A stretch of 64,000 nucleotides of DNA from an uncultured Eubacterium sp. (GTDB taxonomy: Bacteria; Bacillota; Clostridia; Lachnospirales; Lachnospiraceae): contig CAKRIZ010000005.1 of the NCBI GenBank assembly GCA_934351445.1, positions 16,422-80,421 on the forward strand. The letters run 5' to 3'. The notes under the pieces are model-generated. The model was not told where the DNA came from. It was given only the letters and a program-made list of their open reading frames with translations, and did no database searches. The translations under genes and the position numbers were made by a program. Below, piece by piece: positions 1 through 11,739 of the stretch. Each line of letters opens with the position of its first letter. Positions within the stretch are counted from its first letter, which is position 1.

Positions 1-1
1 G

Positions 2-991
2 GGTGATATATTGAAACGCGGCGGGCTGGTGGCATTTCCGACCGAGACGGTATACGGACTCGGTGGCGACGCGACCAATCCGGGTGCATCAAAAGCCATT
101 TATGCGGCAAAGGGGCGGCCGTCTGACAATCCGCTCATCGTGCATATTACAAATATGAAAGATCTGGAGCGGATTGTAGCGGAAGTGCCACAGGCGGCCT
201 ATGCACTGGCAGAACATTTCTGGCCGGGACCACTCACGATGATTTTCCGGAAAAATGAGAAGATTCCTTATGAAACAACCGGAGGGATGGATACGGTCGC
301 TGTGCGTATGCCGTCAGATCCGATCGCGCGGGCACTGATCGATGCGTCGACCGGATATATCGCGGCTCCGAGCGCGAATACCTCCGGCAGGCCGAGCCCG
401 ACGCAGGCTTCGCATGTGGCTGAGGATCTTGGCGGTAGGATCGATATGATTGTCGATGGCGGACCGGTCGGTATCGGGCTGGAATCCACGATCGTAGATC
501 TGACCGAACAGGCACCGATGATTCTGAGACCCGGCTATATCACGCTGGAGATGCTGCGTGAGGTACTTGGACAGGAAGTATCTGTAGATCCGGGACTCAT
601 CGCGGCGGATTCTGACCGCAAGCCAAAGGCACCTGGCATGAAATACCGGCATTATGCACCGAAGGCAGATCTCAAGGTCGTAGAGGGAGCAACCGATGCG
701 GTCGTAGCAGAGATAAACCGCCGCTGTGAACAGCTGATAGCACAGAAGCTGCGCGTGGGAATCATCGCCACGGAGGAGACGAAGACACGGTATACACAGG
801 GAACGGTCATCAGCATAGGGGCGCGTGATGACGAGGAGGCAATCGCCAGACATCTGTACGGAATTTTGCGGGATTTTGACACTATGGGGGTAGATGCGAT
901 CTTTTCCGAGAGCTTTGCTGCAGCAGGAATCGGACAGGCTATCATGAACCGGCTGCTCAAGGCAGCAGGGCATCAGGTATTGGAGGTATAG
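2..991 (+). CDS. sua5: Threonylcarbamoyl-AMP synthase, Sua5 type (5' end outside window)
   Basis: Makes threonylcarbamoyl-AMP from threonine, bicarbonate and ATP for the t6A37 modification of tRNA, in the cytoplasm. The visible protein opens with RGGLVAFPTETVYGLGG, followed by KGRPSDNPLIVHI and the APSANTSG loop of the YrdC fold (about residues 1-185), then a C-terminal Sua5 domain introduced by PGMKYRHYAPKA. The frame is open back to base 2 without a stop (GDILKRGG), and relatives usually have some 15-20 residues before RGG, so the TTG at 11 is probably internal and the real start lies before the window. The next gene starts 4 bases after the stop, suggesting one transcript. Confidence 0.93.
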   Translation, partial: GDILKRGGLVAFPTETVYGLGGDATNPGASKAIYAAKGRPSDNPLIVHITNMKDLERIVAEVPQAAYALAEHFWPGPLTMIFRKNEKIPYETTGGMDTVAVRMPSDPIARALIDASTGYIAAPSANTSGRPSPTQASHVAEDLGGRIDMIVDGGPVGIGLESTIVDLTEQAPMILRPGYITLEMLREVLGQEVSVDPGLIAADSDRKPKAPGMKYRHYAPKADLKVVEGATDAVVAEINRRCEQLIAQKLRVGIIATEETKTRYTQGTVISIGARDDEEAIARHLYGILRDFDTMGVDAIFSESFAAAGIGQAIMNRLLKAAGHQVLEV

Positions 992-995
992 CAGT

Positions 996-1463
996 ATGTG
1001 GGATAAGGTCATTTTTGTATGCAAGAGCGGTACCTGCCGGGCACCAATGGCAGCTGCACTGCTCCGGGAGTGTAGTATGAAGCGCGAGATCGAGATTCTG
1101 GCACGTGGACTGGTGGTGCTGTTTCCCGAACCGCTCAATCAGAAGGTAGATGCGATACTGATCAGTAATGGGATCAATATGGAAGGATATATGTCCGAAC
1201 AGTTGGTCGCAGAGGATGTAGACGAACACACGCTGGTTCTCGTCATGGAGGAAAAATTCCTGCCGCAGGCAGCAGCGATCCTCGGAGAGGACAAAATGTC
1301 ACAGGTACATGTCCTGACAGCACTCGTAGGAGAGGAATTAGAGATCATGGACCCGTATGGTGCACCGCTGCCGTCCTATGGACTGTGCTTTGAATCACTG
1401 TCCAAGACGGTGAGAAAGCTGGCAAACTGGCTGAATGAACAGGAGGAAACAGCACATGAGTGA
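996..1463 (+). CDS. ywlE: Low-molecular-weight phosphatase, YwlE-like (possible protein-arginine phosphatase)
   Basis: Cytoplasmic phosphatase of the LMW-PTP fold. The P-loop CX5R is seen as CKSGTCR at residues 9-15, and the general-acid loop as DPYG near residue 115. In this family a Thr just before the second Cys of the loop (TCR) is the mark of arginine phosphatases such as Bacillus YwlE, whereas tyrosine phosphatases usually have Ile or a similar residue; here it is Thr13. Position also fits: sua5-ywlE lies upstream of the atp operon in Bacillus. At 155 residues it is the usual size. The substrate is inferred, not shown. It overlaps the next gene by 8 bases. Confidence 0.8.
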   Translation: MWDKVIFVCKSGTCRAPMAAALLRECSMKREIEILARGLVVLFPEPLNQKVDAILISNGINMEGYMSEQLVAEDVDEHTLVLVMEEKFLPQAAAILGEDKMSQVHVLTALVGEELEIMDPYGAPLPSYGLCFESLSKTVRKLANWLNEQEETAHE

Positions 1464-1941
1464 CAAAAGAGACGATTATATCAGTTGGGATGAGTATTTT
1501 ATGGGTGTCGCCATGCTCTCGGGCATGCGTTCCAAGGATCCGCATACACAGGTAGGCGCCTGTATTGTCAGTGAAGATCATAAGATTTTGTCGATGGGTT
1601 ATAATGGATTCCCAATTGGCTGTTCGGATGATGAATTTCCGTGGGTGAGAGAGGGAGATCCACTTGAAAACAAGTATTTTTATACGACGCACAGTGAGCT
1701 GAACGCGATCCTGAACTATCGCGGAGGCAGTCTCGAAGGGGCAAAGATGTATGTGACATTGTTCCCGTGTAACGAGTGTGCCAAGGCGATCATCCAGAGC
1801 GGGATCAAGACAGTTGTCTATGACAGTGATAAATATGAGCATACGCCTTCTGTCATCGCGTCCAAGCGCATGATGGATGCCGCCGGTATTCGTTATTATA
1901 AATATTCACGAACAAATCGTAATATTACTTTAAATGTATAG
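1456..1941 (+). CDS. comEB: dCMP deaminase (ComEB family)
   Basis: Deaminates dCMP to dUMP for thymidylate synthesis. The 161-residue protein shows the zinc-binding signature of cytidine/deoxycytidylate deaminases: HSELNAI (His ligand and catalytic Glu, near residue 76) and PCNECAK (two Cys ligands, near residue 103). I place the start at ATG 1456 because AGGAGG (1441-1446) sits 9 bases upstream; the in-frame ATG at 1435 has no ribosome site. It overlaps the end of the ywlE-like gene. The promoter of the ATP synthase operon begins at its stop codon. Confidence 0.92.
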   Translation: MSDKRDDYISWDEYFMGVAMLSGMRSKDPHTQVGACIVSEDHKILSMGYNGFPIGCSDDEFPWVREGDPLENKYFYTTHSELNAILNYRGGSLEGAKMYVTLFPCNECAKAIIQSGIKTVVYDSDKYEHTPSVIASKRMMDAAGIRYYKYSRTNRNITLNV

Positions 1942-1968
1942 ACATATTTTCCAAAAAAATGCTATAAT
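1939..1968 (+). promoter_or_regulatory. Probable sigma-A promoter of the ATP synthase operon
   Basis: TAGACA (1939-1944), an 18-base spacer and a perfect TATAAT (1963-1968) lie 45 bases before the first atp gene. The -35 box has one change from TTGACA and overlaps the stop codon of the deaminase gene. Confidence 0.6.
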
Positions 1969-2012
1969 GAGCAGTGCCAGTCGAGATGCACTGCAGATTT
2001 TGACAGGTAATC

Positions 2013-2294
2013 ATGAAAAGCAAAAACAATAACGAGGTATTCCAGTCCTTCGCCATGGTCATGCAGTTTGGCATCAATATGATCGTCCCGATTGTAGCAT
2101 GTACCCTGTTTGGTGCCTGGCTGGGTGAAAAAGTAAATATTTCATGGATGGCGCTTCCTTTTTTTATCATGGGTGCTTTGGCTGGTATGCGTAATGTATT
2201 TGTGTTTGCACGCAGAATCTACCAGCCCCAAAATAAAACGAAGGGACAACGCCAGGAAATAAGTAAAGAAATAAAAGAACAAAAACGACAGTAA
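2013..2294 (+). CDS. atpZ: AtpZ/AtpI-family membrane protein
   Basis: Small membrane protein of 93 residues with two hydrophobic segments (about residues 12-37 and 45-65) joined by a short GAWLGEKVN turn, the pattern of AtpZ/AtpI-like proteins encoded at the head of F-ATPase operons. The tail is strongly basic and charged (residues 70-93). In other bacteria such proteins help assemble the c ring or bring in divalent cations; the role here is inferred from position. It is the first gene after the atp promoter and 14 bases before the next gene. Confidence 0.7.
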   Translation: MKSKNNNEVFQSFAMVMQFGINMIVPIVACTLFGAWLGEKVNISWMALPFFIMGALAGMRNVFVFARRIYQPQNKTKGQRQEISKEIKEQKRQ

Positions 2295-2308
2295 GAGCGG
2301 GGAATCAG

Positions 2309-2740
2309 ATGTTAAGAAGACTCAATAAAGCATTACCGGGTCTGGTTTTGGGAATAATCATATATGGAGTGCTGCTGCAGGCAGTAGGTATCTGGTTTGT
2401 GGATGACCGTCTGCATTATTCCACGGGATTGTGGATCGGTATCGGTTGTGCATTGTTTATGGCAGTACACATGGCAATATCCATAGAGGATGCGGTCACG
2501 ATCGGTACGGAGGACGGCGCGAAGAAGAAAACGGTCGCATCTGCGATGACGCGTTATCTGGTGGTACTGGCAGTACTGGTCGCTACCTTTTATTTTCGGT
2601 TAGGCATGATTCTTCCGGCATTCTTCGGAGTGTTTGGATTGAAAATATCTGCATATCTGCAGCCGGTATTCGATCGGCTGACAGGGAAAAAAGATCATTA
2701 TGACAACACGTCAGGGATTGACGAAGATCATATGATGTAA
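2309..2740 (+). CDS. atpI: ATP synthase accessory protein, AtpI-like (subunit I)
   Basis: A 143-residue membrane protein with four predicted hydrophobic stretches (about residues 8-30, 37-57, 77-97 and 100-118), the usual shape of the ATP synthase I family placed directly before atpB. It likely assists assembly of the membrane F0 sector. Start ATG 2309 follows GGGGAA. Sequence conservation in this family is poor, so the call rests on length, topology and position between the AtpZ-like gene and atpB. Confidence 0.65.
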   Translation: MLRRLNKALPGLVLGIIIYGVLLQAVGIWFVDDRLHYSTGLWIGIGCALFMAVHMAISIEDAVTIGTEDGAKKKTVASAMTRYLVVLAVLVATFYFRLGMILPAFFGVFGLKISAYLQPVFDRLTGKKDHYDNTSGIDEDHMM

Positions 2741-2797
2741 AAGAGAAATCGCAGCTTATACAGGCATAGGGATGGCTGCAGAAAAGGAGGTGAAAGC

Positions 2798-3523
2798 TTG
2801 GAGTATGGTATTTTAATGGCCGCCGATACAGAAGTGGACTTTATGATTCATGGATTGTTTTCCTATGAATTATTTGGACAGACACTCTGGATCACGACCT
2901 CTCATGTGTGTATCCTGATCGTCATGCTGCTGTTGCTGACGTTTGCGATCATCGCAAACCGCAAGATCAAGCATGCAACGGAAGTCCCCGATACGTTCCA
3001 GTGTGTGATCGAACTGATCGTGGAGAAGCTGGATGGCATGGTAGAGAATGCGATGGGGCATAACGCGAAATATTTTGCAAACTATATCGGAACGATCTTC
3101 TGTTTTATTTTGCTGAGTAATATTTCCGGTTTGCTCGGACTGCGGCCGCCCACGGCAGATTATGGTACGACCCTGGCTCTGGCATTGATTACCTTTGGTA
3201 TTATCACATTCCAGAAATTCAAACACCAGCATGTATCCGGTTTTTTGAAGGGTCTTTGTGATCCGTGGCCGATCTGGGCACCGATCAACCTGATCGGTGA
3301 TATCGCGGTACCGGTATCCTTGTCATTGCGTCTGTTTGCCAATATTTTATCAGGCGTGGTTATCGAGGCACTGGTATACACGCTCCTTGCCAAAGTGGCA
3401 ATCATCTGGCCGGCAGCTTTGCATGTGTACTTTGATCTGTTCTCAGGAGCGATCCAGACATATGTATTCTGTATGTTGACAATGACATACGTCAATCAGG
3501 CTATCGAAGATGGTGAGTACTAA
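2798..3523 (+). CDS. atpB: F-ATPase subunit a (TTG start)
   Basis: Subunit a forms the ion half-channels against the c ring in the membrane. The 241-residue protein has several membrane helices and the conserved essential arginine in SLSLRLFANILSG (near residue 182), plus the family's C-terminal helix GAIQTYVFCMLTMTYV. The start is a TTG at 2798: AAAGGAGG ends 7 bases before it, while the next ATG (2816) is 25 bases from that site and too far. It starts the F0 part of the operon, followed by atpE. Confidence 0.93.
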   Translation: MEYGILMAADTEVDFMIHGLFSYELFGQTLWITTSHVCILIVMLLLLTFAIIANRKIKHATEVPDTFQCVIELIVEKLDGMVENAMGHNAKYFANYIGTIFCFILLSNISGLLGLRPPTADYGTTLALALITFGIITFQKFKHQHVSGFLKGLCDPWPIWAPINLIGDIAVPVSLSLRLFANILSGVVIEALVYTLLAKVAIIWPAALHVYFDLFSGAIQTYVFCMLTMTYVNQAIEDGEY

Positions 3524-3544
3524 CAAAGATTTTATTTTAATTAG

Positions 3545-3817
<273 letters not shown>

Positions 3818-3866
3818 AATGTAATGTATCAACATCAATAAAAAAAGGAGGTAACACTTCTCGGTT

Positions 3867-4369
3867 ATGGAAAGATTATTTGATCTGGACATGCAGTTGG
3901 TACAAGATTCGGTATTGCTCGCGATTGCAATATTTTTCCTGTTTCTCGCACTGAGCTATCTGCTGTTTAATCCGGTTCGCCAGATGTTAGCAGACCGTAA
4001 ACTCAAGATTCAGACAGAGTTAGACGATGCAGCGGCAGACAAGACGGATGCAGCAGCGTTAAAGGCTGAATATGAGGAGAAACTGAAAAATGTTGACAAG
4101 GAAGCAGAGGCGATTCTCTCAGAGGCAAGACAGAAAGCACTCCGCAACGAAGCGAAGATCGTGGAGGATGCGAAGGAAGAGGCTGCCCGCATTATTGCGC
4201 GTGCCAATGAGGAAGCACTGCTTGAGAAGAAACGTGTCGTTGACGAGATGAAGCAGGAGATGATCTCCGTAGCAGCAGCGATGGCAGCAAAGGTCATCAC
4301 CGCAAATATCGATGTCAACATTCAGAACCAACTGGTCGATGAGACAATAAAGGAAATGGGTGATTCAAC

Positions 4370-4382
<13 letters not shown>
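3867..4382 (+). CDS. atpF: F-ATPase subunit b
   Basis: Peripheral stalk subunit: one N-terminal membrane helix (about residues 12-35) followed by a long charged, Ala-rich helix suited to the b dimer. Length 171 is normal. GGAGGT is about 14 bases before ATG 3867, rather far, but no alternative start exists in the frame. The end overlaps the start of atpH by 13 bases, as is common for coupled stalk subunits. Confidence 0.92.
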
Positions 4383-6438
<2,056 letters not shown>

Positions 6439-6458
6439 AAATAAGGCGGTGATAAAAT

Positions 6459-7322
6459 ATGGCTTCGATGAGAGACATCAAGCGAAGAAAAAGCAGCATA
6501 CAGAGTACGCAGCAAATCACAAAAGCCATGAAATTAGTTTCTACTGTAAAGTTGCAGAAGGCAAAACTTCACGCAGAGGCGACAGATCCGTATTTTAAGC
6601 ATATGTACCAGACAGTGACATCGATTCTGGCGAAATCCGGCAATATTAACCATCCGTATCTGCAGAGCGGGGCATCAGATAAGATCGCAGTGGTAGTCAT
6701 TACCTCAAACCGCGGACTCGCAGGCGGATACAATGCGAACGTGACCAAGCTGATTACGAACAATCAGGAGCTTTTACCGAAAGATAAGGTAGAGGTCTAC
6801 TGTATCGGAAGCAAGGGACGTGAGACACTCGACCGCTACGGCTACACGATCAAAGAGGATCACTCAGCGATCATGGAAGCACCCTCTTATGAGGATGCGG
6901 CGGCTGTGTGTGCGCGTGTGCTGGATGCGTTCACCAGAGGAGAGATCGGCGAGATCTATCTCGCGTACACACATTTTAAAAATACGGTTGTACATGTGCC
7001 GCAGCTGATGAAACTGCTCCCGGTAGAATTCTCCGATGAGGAGATCGCCGCAGCAGATGATAAGCTGATCATGAACTATGAGCCGAATGTAGAGGAAGCT
7101 CTGGATCTGATCATTCCCAAATACGTCACCAGTATTTTCTATGGTGCGTTGGTGGAGGCACTTGCCAGTGAAAACGGAGCCAGAATGCAGGCAATGGATT
7201 CAGCGACAAGTAATGCGGAAGACATGATTAGTGATTTGTCTTTGAAATACAATCGTGCGCGTCAGGGCTCGATCACACAGGAGTTGACCGAGATCATCGC
7301 AGGCGCGGAAGCGATCAGTTAG
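6459..7322 (+). CDS. atpG: F-ATPase subunit gamma
   Basis: Central rotor shaft of F1. The N-terminal helix MASMRDIKRRKSSIQSTQQ and the C-terminal helix with AMDSATSNAEDMI are the conserved antiparallel coiled coil that turns inside the alpha3beta3 hexamer; the middle Rossmann-like part carries ITSNRGLAGGYN. 287 residues, normal. It starts 20 bases after atpA and is followed by atpD. Confidence 0.95.
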   Translation: MASMRDIKRRKSSIQSTQQITKAMKLVSTVKLQKAKLHAEATDPYFKHMYQTVTSILAKSGNINHPYLQSGASDKIAVVVITSNRGLAGGYNANVTKLITNNQELLPKDKVEVYCIGSKGRETLDRYGYTIKEDHSAIMEAPSYEDAAAVCARVLDAFTRGEIGEIYLAYTHFKNTVVHVPQLMKLLPVEFSDEEIAAADDKLIMNYEPNVEEALDLIIPKYVTSIFYGALVEALASENGARMQAMDSATSNAEDMISDLSLKYNRARQGSITQELTEIIAGAEAIS

Positions 7323-7326
7323 TTAA

Positions 7327-8739
<1,413 letters not shown>

Positions 8740-8749
8740 GGGGTAGCGT

Positions 8750-9154
8750 ATGGCAGATGAAAGCAGAAATTTTCAGGTAGAGATCATCACACCAGAGCGT
8801 GTATTCTACACAGGTGAAGCGACGATGATCGAATTCACTACCGTAGAAGGTGATATCGGTGTGTATAAAAACCATATCCCGCTGACGACAGTCCTCGCAC
8901 CAGGTATCGTGACGATCACCGAGGAGGATGGACAGAAGAAGGCAGCGGTACACTCCGGATTCGCGCAGATTCTCGGAGACAAGGTGACACTGCTCGCAGA
9001 GATCGCCGAGTGGCCCGATGAGATCGACTGGGATCGTGCCGAGGCAGCCAGGCGGCGTGCTGAGGAGCGACTCGCAGCCAAGACAGAAAATCTGGATATG
9101 GCCAGAGCAGAGCTGGCACTGCGCAGAGCGCTGGTGCGTATCAGTCTGCGGTAA
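8750..9154 (+). CDS. atpC: F-ATPase subunit epsilon
   Basis: Regulatory and coupling subunit of F1 that rotates with gamma. The N-terminal beta sandwich (FQVEIITPERVFYTGEATMI, GDIGVYKNHIPLTT) is followed by a two-helix C-terminal domain (DRAEAARRRAEERL...LALRRALVRI), so the inhibitory arm is present. 134 residues, normal. It is the last gene of the operon and is followed 20 bases later by a terminator. Confidence 0.94.
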   Translation: MADESRNFQVEIITPERVFYTGEATMIEFTTVEGDIGVYKNHIPLTTVLAPGIVTITEEDGQKKAAVHSGFAQILGDKVTLLAEIAEWPDEIDWDRAEAARRRAEERLAAKTENLDMARAELALRRALVRISLR

Positions 9155-9173
9155 AACAAAATATTGGAAGTAC

Positions 9174-9207
9174 AAAAGCTGTTCTCCGGGAGGAGGGCAG
9201 CTTTTTT
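9174..9207 (+). terminator. Rho-independent terminator of the atp operon
   Basis: AAAAGCTG (9174-9181) pairs with CAGCTTTT, with an inner CTCC/GGAG stem, followed by a run of T. It lies directly after atpC. Confidence 0.85.
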
Positions 9208-9396
9208 GCAGTCGGGAATTCTTATCGCACAAAATTCCTATCAAACAAATGCGCTACAGGAATGAGAGTCTTTTTTATTGCACAGATTGCAAGCTGATGA
9301 TAAAATAGAAATAGATAATATATGAACTATTTATGCATAAAAATATAGTTTTTGGATAAAATATGAGCTATATAAATCTATGAGACAGGAGATGCT
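9208..9396 (+). promoter_or_regulatory. AT-rich leader of the XRE gene with repeated TATGARCTAT boxes
   Basis: No gene is seen here. TATGAACTAT (9321-9330) recurs as TATGAGCTAT (9362-9371), and an inverted half ATAGTT lies at 9345-9350. HipB-type antitoxins normally repress their own promoter through such repeats, so this may be the operator; no convincing -35/-10 pair was found. Confidence 0.35.
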
Positions 9397-9675
9397 ATGA
9401 CAGGATTGGTTTGGGAAACGGCAGAGGAACTGGATCAGAAGCTGGCAGGCCGTGTGCGGAATATCAGAAAACGTCGTTCGATCTCACAGAAAAAGCTGGC
9501 AGATATGAGCGGGGTGAGCTATGGTTCGATCAAGCGCTTTGAGACGACAGGGCAGATATCGCTGCTGTCGTTGACAAAAATAGCGATCGCACTGGACATT
9601 GCGGATGATTTGCGGTCGATTTTTACACAGATACCATATCGAACGATCGAGGAGGTCATCAATGAGGGGAAATAA
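9397..9675 (+). CDS. XRE-family regulator, HipB-like antitoxin
   Basis: A 92-residue DNA-binding protein with one Cro/C1 helix-turn-helix: VRNIRKRRSISQKKLADMSG then VSYGSIKRFETTGQISLLSLTKIAIAL (about residues 18-70). The pattern and the HipA remnant that overlaps its end identify it as the antitoxin half of a hipBA operon. ATG 9397 follows CAGGAGAT. Because the partner kinase is destroyed (see 9662-9920), it is now either an orphan repressor or decaying, though its own frame is intact. Confidence 0.75.
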   Translation: MTGLVWETAEELDQKLAGRVRNIRKRRSISQKKLADMSGVSYGSIKRFETTGQISLLSLTKIAIALDIADDLRSIFTQIPYRTIEEVINEGK

Positions 9676-9920
9676 GCTGCAGGTGTTTGTTCCCCCAAAG
9701 AGCATTTTGGAGTCTTGCACCGGCATATGATCTGACCTACAGCGATACCTATTACGGAGAGCATACGACATCGGTAGATGGAAACGGAAAAAATCCCGGC
9801 AAAAAAGAACTGATAGCGGTAGGTGTGGCAGCCGGAATATCGAAGGTTACGTGCAGGAAAATCGCAGATGATATCAGGGATTGTGTGGAGGAGATGCTGG
9901 GGGAATATTTGCAGGGTTAA
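9662..9920 (+). pseudogene. hipA: hipA toxin remnant with internal deletion
   Basis: The gene begins in the normal place, overlapping the antitoxin gene, and encodes MRGNKLQVFV, like a HipA N-terminus. It then runs straight, in another frame, into the family's C-terminal part: WSLAPAYDLTYSDTYYGEHTTSVDGNG...LIAVGVAAGI (9690-9917). HipA kinases are usually around 300-440 residues, so most of the kinase is gone, and the two ends are also frameshifted relative to each other. It cannot make an active toxin. The C-terminal piece alone is open for about 77 codons. Confidence 0.8.
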
Positions 9921-10002
9921 AATATATGTACAAATTTGAATGATGAGGGTATACTATATAAAAATGGTTCATAATTTGATAGTTAAGAAGGGAGGTATAT
10001 TT

Positions 10003-10242
10003 ATGGCACCTGCAGCAATCAAATTGACAGATATGTTGGATAATCTGGAAGAAGAAGATTATAATGTCGCAATTACTTTTATACAATATTTATCAGAAAC
10101 CAGAAAAAAGAAAAATGTAGAAGAAAACAAAGCCATTTTAAAAGAGATACAGAATATTTTTTCTGATGATTCCGGTTGGGATAGCGAAGAAAGTATGATT
10201 GCAGATATGGCAGCGTTTAGGAAGGATCGGATGCAAAGATGA
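10003..10242 (+). CDS. Putative antitoxin of a PIN-domain pair
   Basis: A 79-residue acidic helical protein (starts MAPAAIKLTDMLDNLEEEDY). No family is firmly recognised, but small acidic proteins of this kind precede PIN toxins. The start is ATG 10003, 7 bases after GGGAGG (9990-9995). It overlaps the toxin gene by 4 bases (ATGA), which suggests coupled translation. The base composition is more AT-rich than the housekeeping genes, in line with transfer. Confidence 0.6.
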   Translation: MAPAAIKLTDMLDNLEEEDYNVAITFIQYLSETRKKKNVEENKAILKEIQNIFSDDSGWDSEESMIADMAAFRKDRMQR

Positions 10243-10637
10243 AGATAATGCTTGATACCAATGTTTTGATATCTGCATTTGTATTTGGTGGTCAAACAGG
10301 AGCTTTGCTTGAGCGGCTGTGGGAGAGGAATGAACAATTATATGTTTCTGAGTATATAGATCAGGAATTTAAAGAAAAACTGGAAATAAAATGGCCTTCA
10401 AAAGCAAGGAGAATTTATGAATTATATCACAAATTAAATATCATTTTTTGTGAAAGTACAAATGATGTGTTGGGAGAATTGAGAGATAAGAAGGATATTC
10501 CGGTGCTTAGTGATGCAATCTACCATAATGTGGATGTAATTTTGACGGGTGATAGAGATTTCTTAGAATCTGATATTGAGCACCCTTTAATTTTTTCGCC
10601 GGGTATGATGATCGAATATTTAAATGCAAGAGGGTAG
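10239..10637 (+). CDS. PIN-domain toxin (putative RNase)
   Basis: A 132-residue PIN nuclease of the COG1569 type. Acidic residues of the metal site are visible in MLDTNVLISAF (Asp6), DKKDIPVLSDA (about residues 87-97) and LTGDRDFL (about residues 106-113). Such toxins cleave RNA when the antitoxin is lost. It is co-translated with the upstream small gene. All key acids are present, so this pair looks intact, unlike the neighbouring hipBA. Confidence 0.75.
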   Translation: MKIMLDTNVLISAFVFGGQTGALLERLWERNEQLYVSEYIDQEFKEKLEIKWPSKARRIYELYHKLNIIFCESTNDVLGELRDKKDIPVLSDAIYHNVDVILTGDRDFLESDIEHPLIFSPGMMIEYLNARG

Positions 10638-10833
10638 AGACTACCGAAGGCTTTATAATCTTATTATTATCTCCAGTAACAGAGTGTCTAATACATGAAT
10701 ATCTCGTTCCAAGTTATGTCGTGTAGTATAGCGGAGGAAATTTGATTTGTAAACTGAAAAATTTGCGCATTTTTTGTAAACGACTGAAAATGAGGTGTTA
10801 TGAAAAGTGCCGTAAAGCCAGAAAAATAGAGAA
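10638..10833. other. Intergenic stretch without a gene
   Basis: No coding signal is seen. TTGTAAAC-CTGAAAA occurs twice in slightly different form (near 10747 and 10776). It leads into the strong palindrome at 10834-10870. Confidence 0.4.
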
Positions 10834-10880
10834 CCCCCATGTGTTGAACACAGTGTTCAATACATGGGGGAAATTTTTTT
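10834..10880. terminator. 18-bp-arm palindrome, bidirectional terminator, left edge of the surface-protein island
   Basis: CCCCCATGTGTTGAACAC (10834-10851) faces its inverse at 10853-10870 with one G-T wobble. A T run follows on the plus side (10874-10880), and an A-rich stretch on the other side gives a T run for minus-strand transcripts. It can end both the PIN toxin mRNA and the minus-strand gene at 10907-11635. Its core GTGTTGAACA recurs at 23123-23195. Confidence 0.75.
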
Positions 10881-10906
10881 GAAGATATGAAAACAAAACT
10901 GAAAAT

Positions 10907-11635
10907 TTACAAATTCATCCAGTTGTGAGTCTCTTTGAACGATGACCCGGCATGATATTTCATCTGCTCTGTTTTTTTTAGTATAGATAAGCATTTTGAG
11001 ATTTTTGATGCAGAAATTTTCTGACTGCGATCTTGCATCATGCGTTCCATTTCCAGAGAATCAATTTTGACAACTAAATTTCCATACAGTTCGGTAGGAA
11101 CATTTAGCTGCTGTGTGCTGTTCTCTTCCTGTGAATAAACGTAGACATAGCAGGTGTGTTTCCGGCTATTCTGATCGTTATAGGAACATTGAAAGTACGA
11201 AAATTCTGTCCCATTCATAAAATTACCAGATCGGAAATCACTGAATGACACATCTTTGCCAATTAGCAGTTGCATAGTGTTTTTGCCATAGGCGGCGCGT
11301 TCTATATGACGGTCAAAAGCGACCACTTTTACTTTACAACTTAGTTTTTGGCTCTTAACTTTGGCATATATTTTTGCAGTGCCGGAAGCATTTGCAGTTA
11401 CCAAACCGCTTTTAGATACTTTTGCAATTGCAGGATTAGAAGATGACCATTTTACTTTTTTCGAGTGAGACACCTTTAACTGGCAGGTGTGGTAGGTACT
11501 CAGAGTTATAGAAGATTGATTTAGTTTTGGTGTTGCGGCATAGGATGAAGCCGGTGAGAAAAACATTATGCAGACCATTATAATGAAAAATATGCTGATG
11601 AACGGCTGTATTCTTTTTGATGTACGATTTTTCAT
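10907..11635 (-). CDS. Secreted protein with bacterial Ig-like (Big_2) domain
   Basis: A 242-residue exported protein: signal peptide (FISIFFIIMVCIMFFSPASSYAA, in two parts: hydrophobic FISIFFIIMVCIMFF then SPASSYAA), followed by one Big_2 domain with LNQSSITLSTYHTCQLKV, KVKWSSSNPAIAKVSKSGLV and GTAKIYAKV. The C-terminal 120 residues are not recognised. The start is ATG 11635, preceded by TTGGAGAA; the open frame extends further up but without a ribosome site. Unlike the three large frames that follow in the same orientation, it has both start and signal peptide. It is probably a surface or secreted adhesin-like protein. Confidence 0.75.
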   Translation of the reverse strand: MKNRTSKRIQPFISIFFIIMVCIMFFSPASSYAATPKLNQSSITLSTYHTCQLKVSHSKKVKWSSSNPAIAKVSKSGLVTANASGTAKIYAKVKSQKLSCKVKVVAFDRHIERAAYGKNTMQLLIGKDVSFSDFRSGNFMNGTEFSYFQCSYNDQNSRKHTCYVYVYSQEENSTQQLNVPTELYGNLVVKIDSLEMERMMQDRSQKISASKISKCLSILKKTEQMKYHAGSSFKETHNWMNL

Positions 11636-11672
11636 AGTTAATTTTCTCCAAATAATATTGATGTATTGTGAT

Positions 11673-11703
11673 AAAAAGCCCCATGGATGAACCATGGGGC
11701 TTT
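11673..11703 (-). terminator. Terminator after the first large surface cassette
   Basis: AAAGCCCCATGG and CCATGGGGCTTT form a near-perfect 12-bp stem with a short loop; on the minus strand it is followed by TTTTT. It lies 37 bases after the stop of the 11740 frame and before the Ig-like gene. Confidence 0.85.
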
Positions 11704-11739
11704 GAACAGTAGCATATAAAATACACTACATAAGTAAAT

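Noticed and set aside
314-1138. Minus-strand 274-codon open frame over sua5
   Set aside because: Shadow of a well-supported gene on the plus strand; no ribosome site and no recognisable motif.
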